NCBI GenBank assembly: GCA_021234155.1
Contig: JAJEKV010000212.1
Coordinates: 744,001-808,000, forward strand
Origin: Isoetes taiwanensis
Lineage: Eukaryota > Streptophyta > Lycopodiopsida > Isoetales > Isoetaceae
Direction: 5' to 3'
DNA: 64,000 bases
Shown: positions 1 to 10,840 of the stretch, piece after piece
Position numbering within the stretch: position 1 is the first letter of the stretch
Layout of the letters: each line of letters begins with the position of its first letter
Notes under the pieces: generated by a model
What the model saw: the letters and a program-made list of their open reading frames with translations, nothing else
Told to the model about the DNA's origin: nothing
The model's database searches: none
Position numbers and translations under genes: made by a program

Positions 1-1773
1 CATTTACGCATCTTCTCTTGTGAGGTCCATTCTCGAATGTATGGGAACAATTCACACAATGCATCCCATGCTTTTTTTTTCCTCAATGCGAACTAACGCC
101 ATTACATCGGGTCTGCTCGCATCAACCAGCAATTTTCAAATTCATAGACCTTTTCTCCCATCCGGTTTCCGTTCGAGAGCCTCTCTATAATTCTTTTTTG
201 AAGTGTCGAGCTTTCACCCTCAATTGACACCTTACGAGGCACACTTGTTCTTCCGGCGTTTCTCATCGAAGCTCTAATCTTACATTGCCACCATGCAAAC
301 TTGCTTCCGATAGAACATGTTCAACACTACGAATTTCTTCCTCTCTTCTCTTCTTGTCTCGAAATGTTCCATAACGAATGGGCGGCTCAAAAATATCATC
401 TTGTCGATGATTCTTACAAAGCCGGTGCAAAAAGTCTTGAGATATGAACCCTCTCTAATGGAATGGGGAAAATGCCATGGAACTTGGGATCTTTTTCTCC
501 TCTATTAGGAGCATTTGCTTGGTTAAGGGACAAGGTTGAAACAGTCTTCCCAGTACTTGACTTCCTTGCATGATTGCAGTATGGACAACTTTTTGCATGT
601 TCCTTGTCCTCCTCCACTTATGTTGTACATTGCTTTCGGTTTTTAAATTAGATGCCAAGTGAAAAATTACTTTGTAAGATCCATAGTGATCTACTTGCAA
701 TTTTTCCCCTCCCTCGAATCTAGATATTAGGCTCGGGATGTCAGTTTGATTGAACACCCATTTCAATACCTCATGGGTTTCTTTCTGAACTTTAAAGAGA
801 CCTAACCACTAGGTGTCATCTTCAGATTGACATGAGAACCATTTTTCGGCACGCTTCTTCTCCTCGTCCGTCACCTCTACATCTTTTTTATTATTCTTGT
901 TGCTCTTTGATTTAGCATGTGCAATTGCATTCTCAATTGCTCTATTCATGATGACAATGGATACCCTCTCGTACTTCTCAAACTTGGTCAGTCCATTTCA
1001 TCCAATTTTATGCAAACTTCAATCTCACCATTAGTTTCTGCAACTGTTAAGTCATAATATTTGACCAAGGAATTGTAAGAGACTAACCAGGTCAACCCAA
1101 AGATTATTGCGTTCATTCATTCCAACTATATCACAACAATCCTTGCCATTCTTATCATTTATGGCTATGGCAGGACCAGCACATTCAACGTGGTGCATCT
1201 CTCCTAATATGGCATACACCATCTTTGTCCTAGTAACCCGTGTATTCTCAACAATTTGTGGATGTGGAGCGAACAATTTTTTTGTGCCCATTCTTTTCAA
1301 CGCTTCGTGGAATGGCTTGAATAGAGAACGGTAACCAAGCCTACTTGATGCCTACATCGTCACAAAGCGATCTCGTACATGCGTAAGCTTCTAGCTTCTT
1401 GTAGATCTCTCCTAGTACCATTTCAATACCATCTTCTTGAGAGAGAAGAGTTGTAGGGTTGACAAATCATGTCCACTATCTCCCTGTTTGTCGCTAGGTT
1501 CTTCACTACGTAACCAAGATTGCTTCTAGTTTTCCTAGATCTTGATTGGCCTTTGCTAGTGTTGTAAACGGACCTTGTGGCCGTGACCCTAGCGTCTGAA
1601 TGCACAGATCCAAACCGGTTCCTCTATCGGTCGAAAGTGCTTCTTCCTTTCTCCAAGCCAAGGGTGTTTTCTTCAAATTCTTTAGCCTACATTGAAGCCC
1701 AAAGTTTGCTCTTTTCGAGCTCTTGGATCTTTTTCTTGCACTGCCCTATCACCAATTTGGAGTTGTCCGCCAT
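1..1773 (-). pseudogene. Degenerate coding region, unknown family, open at the left edge
   Basis: Reading the minus strand from an ATG at 1773, the translation begins MADNSKLVIGQCKKKIQELE, a likely short coiled coil. Coding-like protein continues in shifting frames to the left edge. The clearest blocks are 1300-1052 (a segment with HHVECAGPAIAI and DKNGKDCCDIVGMNE), about 960-780 (a Lys/Glu-rich linker, then EKWFSCQSEDDT) and 766-455 (EVLKWVFNQTDIPSLISRF, then GGEKLQVDHYGSYKVIFHLA). Further block-like protein (LLVDASRPDVMALVRIEEKK) is readable between 200 and 60. Many stops and frame shifts break it. I do not recognise the family. Composition and a blocky frame-by-frame signal over 1.7 kb argue for a real decayed gene, possibly from a transposon, and against chance ORFs. 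No catalytic motif was identified. Confidence 0.4.
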
Positions 1774-2890
1774 TATCTCAAAGAAATTTCCCTCCCCAAG
1801 CGTCATTCCCCTTCATTACATTGGAGTAATGAAGCGAGAGAAAAAAAAAGAGCTTGGTTTAAGTTATAATTCTCTTTGTGACAATCGAAGCGGCTCATCT
1901 CAAGGAGCGTGTTCGATTCGAATGCCTTCATCCTCTCTCAATCTCTCACAATATCCCGGGAGGCCGGAGCTACCATCACCACAAAATGGGACTAAACTTG
2001 AAATGTCGAAATGCGGGTTTCTTGCCACTCAACGGATCAATGGATATAAAGCGCCATCGCCTAGATGTCGATTTTTGAGCACGCAAGGCGCAACACGCCG
2101 AGGTCTAAGTTCTTATTTTTAGACCTCCTTTTTGCGATTGAAGACCGGAGCATTCCTTATCCACACATCATTTGGAGCTTCCATGCTTTAGCGTGGATCA
2201 CCACGGCCGAAATGAAGGTGTACAATTTATATGCCCCAAGCACAATTAAGCCGTGTGAGCCGAACGTCCGGGTACTAGCCTCGTTTTTGAAATTTACCCA
2301 GCGTGCATATGGAAATCGAAAAGTCCATTCTCCTACAATCCATGCTTTTATACATTAAGCAAATTCAAATTTGAATTGTAGGGGCGGGGGCTTTGTATTG
2401 GGATGAAGTAAAGATCCCGGTTAAGGCGCAATCGCAGCGCCTCGAAATGAAAGTCTAATACAAAGCTTCAACCTACACATTCAAATTTTGAAATGTAGAA
2501 GGGGGGAAGCTTGTATGGCCATGGCCTCTAAATGAAAATAGCGCAAGACAAGAATCGGTGACGCGCACACTTGGTATCTGACAAACCAAGAGACACCGTC
2601 ATGAGTTGCCGGTATGCTATAATGCAAGTGGCTTTTTAGAAGCGCCACGTGTTGCATCAGTCTGTCTGACAACCAACAGAATTAAATACATATGGCACCA
2701 TGAATGCGATCCCCTTATTAGGAGAATATTTCAAGCAAATCTGTAATTATGAGAGTTTGGTATCCTAGGTGGCATGGGAAAAAAGGAGCAGAAATATGGT
2801 GGAATGGCTGATAGGAGGCTGTTTTGAGACCCCAAATCCGCCCTAATGGTATGTATCTTGATTTTTTTTTATAATAGATTGTCATCCTTC
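1774..2890. other. Intergenic, no supported gene
   Basis: Short plus-strand ORFs exist here (1577-2358) but they show no domain and no repeat of a known protein. The stretch 2350-2520 holds two short AT palindromes followed by G-rich runs. I see no gene or complete element. Confidence 0.4.
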
Positions 2891-2926
2891 AAAAAAAAAA
2901 AAATAATAATAATAATACCTAATATC
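2891..2926 (+). repeat. A-tract followed by (AAT)n
   Basis: A run of adenines followed by five AAT-type triplets lies just left of the Helitron end at 2941. It could be the tail of an old retroposed sequence; no source could be identified. Confidence 0.6.
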
Positions 2927-2940
2927 ATATTATGAATCTA

Positions 2941-2985
2941 CTAGTAATTGTACCCAGCATTGCTGGGCATAAGTTGAGGGCCTGT
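2941..2985 (-). mobile_element. Helitron 3' end (minus strand; other end not found)
   Basis: On the minus strand this reads a hairpin CCCAGC-AAT-GCTGGG, a short spacer, then CTAG-3' followed by T. These are the hallmarks of a Helitron 3' terminus (subterminal hairpin, CTRR end, insertion between A and T). The sequence closely matches the ends at 30781, 59674 and 59679. The element would extend rightwards on the plus map. I found no matching TC 5' end to the right, so it is truncated, interrupted or too diverged to see. Confidence 0.7.
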
Positions 2986-3358
2986 AAATGTTTTGGGCTG
3001 CAGTGAGAAAAGCCCTATCCCTTCCCCTTTTGCTCTATCCAGTATTTCACTTTTTCTTATTTTCTCTACATTTTTTTTTTCTTTTCCCTTTTTTCTCGTT
3101 TTTTTCACATGTTGACGCAATTTTTTGACGATGTTGAAGGTAAAGTTTTTCTTATGGCATGTTTAGTAAGATGGTTGGTAGAGTAAGTTGCCATACAATG
3201 AAGTTTTGAGATGATCTATGTTGGAGCTGAGACTATAATGACCCATAAAAACATGGGTAAAATTTTAGAAGAGGAGACTGTCACGGTCCTGGGCACTTGA
3301 TGGGATCTTAATTTCTAAGTAAGGCCCTTTACTTTATTAAAGTTGTTCGTTTATTCTC

Positions 3359-3398
3359 CTATGATGTTACATTCTTTTCTATGATGTTACATTCTTTT
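3359..3398. repeat. 20 bp tandem duplication
   Basis: Two identical 20 bp units (CTATGATGTTACATTCTTTT) sit back to back. This is local duplication within otherwise featureless AT-rich sequence. Confidence 0.9.
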
Positions 3399-3677
3399 GG
3401 TGATTTTCTCATTTGAACTCCCTGATAATGTTCGACCATTGTTGTAAAGAGGACAGCGTTTGAAAAGGTGTAGCAAATTATTATTATTTACGAAACAACA
3501 AACTAGAATCTGGAATTATGTATAGCTTCCATTTCAAGCGATCACAATGAAGGGAGTTGATGGAATGAAAGTGTGACATATTACTATGTCTAAGGTACAT
3601 TGCAACCAACAACATAGCAATTGTCATTATTTGGCTTGACCCATTAACATAGCTTTCATTCACCTCTAGGTCTGATT

Positions 3678-3763
3678 GCAGTCAAGAGATTTAATTCATG
3701 AAACATTAGTACTTGAAGAGGCAGTCAAGAGATTTTACTCATGAAACATTCGTACTTGAAGAG
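3678..3763. repeat. 43 bp tandem duplication
   Basis: Two 43 bp units starting GCAGTCAAGAGATTT lie back to back and differ at a few positions. Confidence 0.85.
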
Positions 3764-3967
3764 GTACTATCGGCCCATTAGGTATCATGGTATGGGCTTT
3801 ATTTTTTTGTATCATATGGAAGACCAGTTTGTATATCTTTCATGTTAGCATGAGTTATGGCCATTTATTGTACATATAGCTACATCAAAAGTTGTAATAT
3901 CATTGCTAGAAAATGGCATGAGCAAAATTGTCATAGTACCTACACCAAGCACATGATATCTCGAAAA

Positions 3968-4745
3968 GGTTCAGAACAAAATAAAATATCCAAAGGACAT
4001 ATCATGAAGAAGGTGCATTTTTCTGCAGTGCATATGCGTAGAGGAACAAAAATTTATGCTTAATATTTATTATTAAAGTTAGTGTGTCTTCTTAACCTTC
4101 GCAAATCCCATGGCGTTGCATGCAATGAACCGAGAACAAAAACACAATCTTTGATGTTCTTAGGAATAGAGGGCACATTGGGCAATTGTTTTCTTGATTT
4201 CAAATCTATTTTAACTTATTTGTCAAGCTTCCCATTGCCACATATTTCACTAGAAGAGTGTCTTTCTTGCTATGAGCTTAGGTTTCAAAACCCCCATGAT
4301 ATGGCATGCAATGCACATGCAGGGTAGCTGATGGAGAGAAAAATATTAAAGCTTTGGTGTTCTTAGAAATAGAGGGTACACTGTGCAATTATTTTTTTGA
4401 TTTCAAATCTCATGACAGAGTTATGAAAGACAGAGATGCAATGGAGCAATTGTGTTCTTACCCTATTTATTACTGCAAGATCCAACTTATGCAAAAAGGA
4501 TGATGATCAGTTTGAAAGCAACAACTAGATGAGTTTGATAGCAATTTCATTACTTTGACCCATTTACATGCAAGCAACTCTATGACTAAATAGGTGATCT
4601 CTTCTATTTTTAGGTTCGGAACAAAATAAAATATCCAAAGGACATATCATGAAGAAGGTGCATTTTTCTGCGGTGCATATGCGTAGAGGAACAAAAATTT
4701 ATGCTTAATCTTTATTATAAAAGTTAGCTGTCGAAGTGTGTCTTC
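3968..4745. repeat. Direct repeat pair flanking a dispersed repeat unit
   Basis: A block of about 125 bp at 3968-4092 recurs at 4613-4745, an offset of 645 bp. The space between (about 4091-4612) is a copy of the unit that also heads both halves of the large tandem duplication at 5263 and 7411. The simplest reading is insertion or duplication of the unit together with its left flank. Short ORFs inside (4082-4327, 4306-4503) are the same in all three unit copies. They show no known domain, so I do not call them genes. Confidence 0.8.
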
Positions 4746-4758
4746 TTTCCGCTACTAG

Positions 4759-5010
4759 GGTGGGAGCGACAAGACCTGATCGTCCTCGCCATCTTTTGGT
4801 TCGGTTTCAAGACACTCTTAGCCGCTTACATGTTCTTCAGCATGGAAACCATCTCAGAGGGACTAGTTTCTCAGTATAGGAGGACCTCTCCCCTCTTCAA
4901 TTGTGTAACCGTAAGGAGGAGCTCTGCAAGGTGAGGGCAGCCTGCCTGCAAAAGAAATGGGCAGTGTACAGGGGAGGCGCAGCAATTATTCTAGATCAAT
5001 GGCCTTTCAA
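4759..5010 (+). pseudogene. LINE (L1-type) ORF1 C-terminal relic
   Basis: One frame reads RPDRPRHLLVRFQDTLSRLH, then HLRGTSFSV, a stop, EDLSPLQLCNRKEELCKVRA and KKWAVYRGG. This order (RP-hh-LVRF, a GT-hFh-EDLSP block, a basic helix, then a W/F-x-YRG strand) matches the C-terminal region of L1-type ORF1 nucleic-acid-binding proteins. There is one in-frame stop and no reverse transcriptase nearby, so it is a 5'-truncated or internally deleted relic. About 200 bp of untranslated-looking sequence follows and leads into the (TTATC)n array, which may be the tail of this retroposon. Confidence 0.6.
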
Positions 5011-5210
5011 TTTTTGGACTGGCTATGTCTAGATAATTTTAGAAGCATACATTTACTATTAGCATTAGCATTATCTTATCTTATTCTTGGTAGCCTTTTA
5101 ATATTTGATTATTGTGTTTGGTGATGGGGCCTAGTCTCCAGGTTTTAGATGGGTTGTTGCCCTTGCATGTGCCATCCCATAACCCGTTGGGTTCCCGTGG
5201 ACGTAAAAAT

Positions 5211-5262
5211 TTATCTTATCTTATCTTATCTTATCTTATCTTATCTTATCTTATCTTATCTT
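5211..5262 (+). repeat. (TTATC)10 array
   Basis: About ten perfect TTATC pentamers. They join sequence resembling a LINE 3' region directly to duplication unit A. A matching array separates units A and B at 7364. Confidence 0.95.
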
Positions 5263-7363
5263 AACCTTCGCAAATCCCATGGCATGGCATGCAATGAACC
5301 GATAACAAAAACACAATCTTTGATGTTCTTAGGAATAGAGGGCACATTGGGCAATTGTTTTCTTGATTTCAAATCTATTTTAACTTATTTGTCAAGCTTC
5401 CCATTGCCACATATTTCACTAGAAGAGTGTCTTTCTTGCTATGAGCTTAGGTTTCAAAACCCCCATGATATGGCATGCAATGCACATGCAGGGTAGCTGA
5501 TGGAGAGAAAAATATTAAAGCTTTGGTGTTCTTAGGAATACTGTGCAATTATTTTTTTGATTTCAAATCTCATGACAGAGTTATAAAAGACAGAGATGCA
5601 GTGGAGCAATGGTGTTCTTACCCTATTTACTACTGCAAGATCCAACTTATGCAAAAAGGATGATGATCAGTTTGAAAGCAACAACTAGATGAGTTTGATA
5701 GCAATTTCATTACTTTGACGCATTTACATGCAAGCAACTCTATGACTAAATAGGTGATCTCTTCTATTTTTAGGTTGATTTGTTTGACAAGGTACCAGGG
5801 ATAGGTTCAATACTGTATATATGTTTTATACTCAATACGTATTATTCGAATAATGCGGCACTAATTTGAAGTATAATACGTCAAAAAAAATAAAAAAAAA
5901 AAATTCGGCTGTCGGAAATTTTTTGACCCAAAATTTTAAACCTTCAGATTTAATTTAAACTTTTTTCACAGCGTAACCGGTTTAAACTACGCCAAAACTT
6001 TATTTTTTTTTTTTTTTTTTAAATATTTTCGCGTAAGCGAAACCTTCATTTTCAAACACAAAAAAAACAGCGGATTACCCCTCGCTGGCGTTGCCACAAT
6101 TGTGCCATGCCGAGGGTGGGTGTTATTGCCATAAAAAAAATTCAAAATTCAAAAAAAAAAAGCGCTACCAGTTAAAGCGCTACCAGATTGGCAAAAGCGC
6201 TACCAAATGTTTGGCAAAATTTACTCTTGGTAAATTCGGTGCTCTTGAAGTCTATTGTTGAACTTGAGACCGTGGTTGATTGCGGTGTTAACTTGGATTC
6301 AGTCTTGTAGACACCGGAGGGAAGAGGTGCTTCAAAATCGTCCATTTTTTTATGTTTAGAATTCATGCAATCTCTTATAAAATGCTCGTTTTTCTGGAAT
6401 TCCTTGCAAAAGCTTTTGTTCAGAGATAAAAGTAGCCGAGTTTGATGGGAAGGAAGAAGTTTAGAAGGAGACATAGTCTTGGTTTTTTTCACTTGATTCA
6501 AATCCCAAGCTCATTTTGGTTTCATGCTCAAACGGATGTTATATTGCTATATATCTTGCCGTAACGCCTAATACTACTAGAATTGCATTATTTTCCAATT
6601 ACGGATGAACCGAACCTCCACCTGGTTCCTTAATGGAAAGATTTCTTAAAGGGGATGAATCATTCAGAATAATCGATTAAAGCTTATAGCTAATATAGTG
6701 AAGGGTCATAAGTGGATAGTTAAGAGGCTATACCCGTGGTGAACAAGCCATCCCATTCTTGGGAAAGCCCTTACTTGTAAATATTCTCAAAATGCGGATA
6801 TATTGAAATTGATTGCGATATTGGATCTTCTATGGTGGCTAATGCTATTGTCCACCTGGCCATAGGTTATATTACAACTATAACCGATTTGGGCTTGATT
6901 TTGCTGCTTGATCTGATCGATTCCTCCATCGAAAATCTACAATTTGGGTTTGATTACGTTGTTTGGCAAGGCTTCAAATCTCGAATTTGGGCTCCTTAAT
7001 CCCATCACTTCCTCTCGTTTACATGGCTTCGATGCTTCAAATCTCGATTTTTCATGAAGCTGTGCCATATTGATCCTTTTGAATGATTTGATTTTGAAAT
7101 CGATTTTTTTTTCCTACATTTTGCAAAGTTTCCACACAAATCAGCAGATTGTCCACCATAATGCTTCTCATTCTGATCAAATTTGACCATTCTTTATTTC
7201 TGCTGATTGATACCTGATCATTCTTTATTCTTTTCTGCATTGCTAAAGCTCGTTGCATCTTTGTGACGAGTTAGGTTGCAGACCATCTTACTTTGAATTT
7301 TTCTTGGAACTCAGGCAGAACTAACACCTGAGCATAGAGGATAAGGATCTAAAACTCCATCTC
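5263..7363 (+). repeat. Large tandem duplication, unit A (about 2.1 kb)
   Basis: Unit A begins at AACCTTCGCAAATCCC and ends at AAAACTCCATCTC. The same start and end bound unit B (7411-9484), with the starts 2148 bp apart. Unit A holds the short dispersed repeat (about 5263-5775), AT-rich sequence with long A and T runs (5880-6060), and a damaged EDR2-like exon (6598-6915). Between the units most bases match. The differences cluster in short patches where one copy is replaced by unrelated bases. Confidence 0.9.
6598..6915 (+). pseudogene. EDR2-like (DUF1336) exon fragment, copy A
   Basis: This is the unit A version of the better preserved exon at 8730-9091. Recognisable pieces are MERFLKGDESF, a block around LGKALTCKYSQN, then DCDIGSSMVANAIVHLAIGY. 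The central part is frame-shifted and the splice acceptor seen in copy B is lost. Proteins with this domain are plant lipid-binding regulators related to ENHANCED DISEASE RESISTANCE 2. The fragment has no start, no lipid-binding START domain and cannot be functional. Confidence 0.75.
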
Positions 7364-7410
7364 TTATCTTATCTTATCTTATCTTATCTTATCTTATCTT
7401 ATCTTATCTT
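7364..7410 (+). repeat. (TTATC)9 array between tandem units
   Basis: Nine TTATC pentamers mark the exact junction between duplication units A and B. A slippage-prone array at both unit starts suggests that unequal pairing through the arrays produced the duplication. Confidence 0.95.
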
Positions 7411-9484
7411 AACCTTCGCAAATCCCATGGCATGGCATGCAATGAACCGATAACAAAAACACAATCTTTGATGTTCTTAGGAATAGAGGGCACATTGGGC
7501 AATTGTTTTCTTGATTTCAAATCTATTTTAACTTATTTGTCAAGCTTCCCATTGCCACATATTTCACTAGAAGAGTGTCTTTCTTGCTATGAGCTTAGGT
7601 TTCAAAACCCCCATGATATGGCATGCAATGCACATGCAGGGTAGCTGATGGAGAGAAAAATATTAAAGCTTTGGTGTTCTTAGGAATCTTGTGCAATTAT
7701 TTTTTGATTTCAAATCTCATGACGAGTTATAAAAAGGAGATGCAAATTGGAGCAATGGTGTTCTTACCCTATTTACTCTTGCAAGATCCAACTTATGCAA
7801 AAAGGATGATGATCAGTTTGAAAGCAACAACTAGATGAGTTTGATAGCAATTTCATTACTTTGACGCATTTACATGCAAGCAACTCTATGACTAAATAGG
7901 TGATCTCTTCTATTTTTAGGTTGATTTGTTTGACAAGGTACCAGGGATAGGTTCAATACTGTATACGTTTTATACTCAATACGTATTATTCGAATAATAT
8001 GGCACTAATTTGAAGTATAATACGTCAAAAATACGACAAAAAATTCGGTCGAAATTTTCCAGCGTAAAAACGAAACCGGTTTAAGCTTACGCAAAAACTT
8101 TTTTAATAACCGGTTTCGCTTTACGCATAAAACTTTAATTTTTTTTTTTTTTTAAATATTTTCGCAGAAAGCGAACCTTCATTACAAACGCTAAAAACAA
8201 GTGACCCTACTTTGGCGTGCCACAATTGTGCCATGCCGAGGGTGGGTGTTATTGCTTACGCAAAAATTCAAAAATTCAAAAAAAAAAAAAAAATCGAAAG
8301 CGCTACCAGATTGGCAAAGCGCTACCAGATTGGCAAAGCGCTACCAGCTTGGCAAAATTTACTACTGGTAAATTCGGTGCTCTTGAAGTCGTTGTTGAAC
8401 TTGGAGACTGTGGTTGATTGCGGCTGTGTAACTTGGATTCCAGTGCTGTAGACACTGGAGGCGGAAGAGGTGCTTCAAAATCGTCCATTTTTTTATGTTT
8501 AGAATTCATGCAATCTCTTATAAAATGCTCGTTTTTCGAATTCCTTGCAGCGCTTTTGTGTTGCAGAGATAAAGTAGCCAGAGTTTGATGGGAAGGAAGA
8601 AGCGAGAAGGAGACATAGTCTTGGTTTTTTTCACTTGATTCAAATCCCAAGCTCACTGGTTTCATGCTCAAACGGATGTTATATTGCTATATATACTGCC
8701 TCTCTGCCTAATACTACCTCTGTTTCCAGCCCTGGATGACGAACCTCCAGCTGGTTCCTTAATGGAAAGATTTCTTAAAGGGGATGAATCATTCAGAAAC
8801 AGTCGATTAAAGCTTATAGCTAATATAGTGAAGGGTCCGTGGATAGTTAAGACTGCTGTGGGTGAACAAGCCATCTGTATTCTTGGGAAAGCCCTTACTT
8901 GTAAATATTCTCAAAATGACAGATATATTGAAATTGATTGCGATATTGGATCTTCTATGGTGGCTAATGCTATTGTCCACCTGGCCATAGGTTATATTAC
9001 AACTATAACCGATTTGGGCTTGATTTTGCTGCTTGATCTGATCGATTCCTCCATCGAAAATCTACAATTTGGGTTTGATTCTGTTGCTTGACGCTTCAAA
9101 TCTCGAATTTGGGCTCCTTAATCCCATCACTTCCTCTCGTTTTTGCAGCTCGATGCTTCAAATCTCTGATTTTTCCGCTGTGCCATATTCGATCCTTTTC
9201 GAATGATTTGATTTCTGAAATCGATTTTTTTTCCTACAGGCCTGCAAAGTTTCCACACAAATCAGCAGATTGTCCACCATAATGCTTCTCATTCTGATCA
9301 AATTTGACCATTCTTTATTTCTGCTGATTGATACCTGATCATTCTTTATTCTTTTCTGCATTGCTAAAGCTCGTTGCATCTTTGTGGCGAGTTTAGTTCT
9401 GAACCATCTTACTTTGAATTTTTCTTGGAACTCAGGCAGAACTAACACCTGAGCATAGAGGATAAGGATCTAAAACTCCATCTC
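7411..9484 (+). repeat. Large tandem duplication, unit B
   Basis: Second unit, bounded by the same start and end as unit A. It is followed by unique sequence (TGCATTTTTCGGG). It keeps the better copy of the EDR2-like exon. Minus-strand ORFs within the unit (8303-8671, 9158-9448) are shadows without domain support. Confidence 0.9.
8730..9091 (+). pseudogene. EDR2-like (DUF1336) exon fragment, copy B
   Basis: An open frame follows a good splice acceptor (TCTGTTTCCAG ending at 8729). It reads LDDEPPAGSLMERFLKGDES, then FRNSRLKLIANIVKGPWIVK, GEQAICILGKALTCKYSQND and DIGSSMVANAIVHLAIGYIT. This is the C-terminal DUF1336 core of plant EDR2-like proteins, including its GPWIVK, LGKALTCKY and DIGSS signatures. 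The frame stops at 9091. A retained acceptor shows the fragment came from genomic DNA and not from a spliced RNA. The N-terminal PH and START regions of the family are absent. It is a transduplicated exon without a promoter, and non-functional. Confidence 0.85.
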
Positions 9485-10840
9485 TGCATTTTTCGGGCCA
9501 GTTTTGCTTTCGAACCGACCATTATTTACATTAAACCCTTTGCTTCTTGCTCTGTTTGCAATTTTCGCCTCCATTCTTTATGCTCTTGGATTAAAGATCA
9601 AAGACAACATTCTTTCTCTGTCTTGATGGATTTTGAGTAGAAAAGTTTCTAATCCATAAAAAGAAAAAGAAAAAAATAAACAAAAAGCTAGACAGTAGTC
9701 ACGGTGCGAAAAGCAGGTTTCCTTTGCCAAAGGGAGGCGATATATTCGTTAACCGCGTGACTACTATTTTGTTTAAGCACTTCACAATGGACTAAAAGTA
9801 CTTTATTTCACATCTTTGACACTATTTGTTGTATGTTTTTTTACCCATTGTAGCAACAAAATGATATATAAAATATTATGGAGTGGCAGAATAGATGTAC
9901 TAATAAGAGAAGCTCATCAAATTTACTTCAATCGAATCGGAGCAAGCAGATTGATTTGAGCATATCGATTTGAGCTCTCTTGGCACGAATTTGTGATTTA
10001 AATTTTGGAATGAAAAACCTTGGGTGGGAATTGAAGGCGGGAGCATCATTATTGTTTCTGTCCTATCGGACACCCACATCAAGAGGCATGGGGCACGTGC
10101 ATTGCCAAACCTACCTAAGGGTGACACCGGGAAGGCACTTAGGAGGCTCGGTATAAAAATTCTATACAAGCTCGCCTCCCCATTGGGCGCGCGTTTTTTG
10201 ACGTGGCATGGAGTTGTGGCCCGTAATTGACCTCAAAAATCCTCTAATGAGATGGTACATTGTGTACAATCGAAGGTCTCAAATTACAACATAGTAAAAT
10301 CGATGTTGTTTCCATATGGGTATGGTAACTTTCAAGTACTTAGTGTACCATACCAGAGGTACGATACGTACGGAATAAAAAATGCATTGTTTTTGTGTCA
10401 ACTTTTGGTAGCTTTCAACACGAGTACGGTAAGTATTTTATAGGTATGGTATGTATCTTATAGGTATTTTATAGGTACTGTAAGTATTTTATAAGTATTT
10501 TATACATACGGTACGTATTTTATAGGTACGATAACACCTTAACGCGTGCTTTTTTTGATGCGTTAAAAACTTCGGAGGTGCGTTATTATGTACGATACAT
10601 AAAATACTTACATTCATCATGCGAGTGCGGTAAATCAACACCGAAAGTAAATCAATCGAGCATAGCAAGCGAAATTCCTCATGCTTATTCACATAATTGG
10701 GGACAACATAGTAAAAAGACAATTAACAACTTATTTTGCACGTGATATCTTTGAATTGGTACAAGGTTAAGCAAATTCAATAGAATAAGATATTCCTCAC
10801 AATAAGGAGAGGTACTTAGAAATTGATGAGATGCACACAT
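9485..10840. other. Intergenic; AT-rich with a degenerate TAGGTATTTTA-type repeat
   Basis: No gene is supported. From about 10360 to 10620 the sequence is built from irregular repeats of a GGTA-x-GTA motif and AAGTATTTTATAGGTA-like words on both strands. A TATA-like word at about 10150 has no gene after it. Confidence 0.5.

Noticed and set aside
4082-4503. Short ORFs repeated at 5149-5663 and 7432-7838
   Set aside because: Similar because the DNA is duplicated; no domain and no sign of coding constraint (indels shift the second ORF freely).
8303-8671. 122-codon minus-strand ORF in unit B
   Set aside because: No domain, and the equivalent frame in unit A (6172-6501) diverges without coding constraint; treated as part of the repeat body.
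10145-10170. TATA-like word as a promoter
   Set aside because: No coding region with support follows on either strand.
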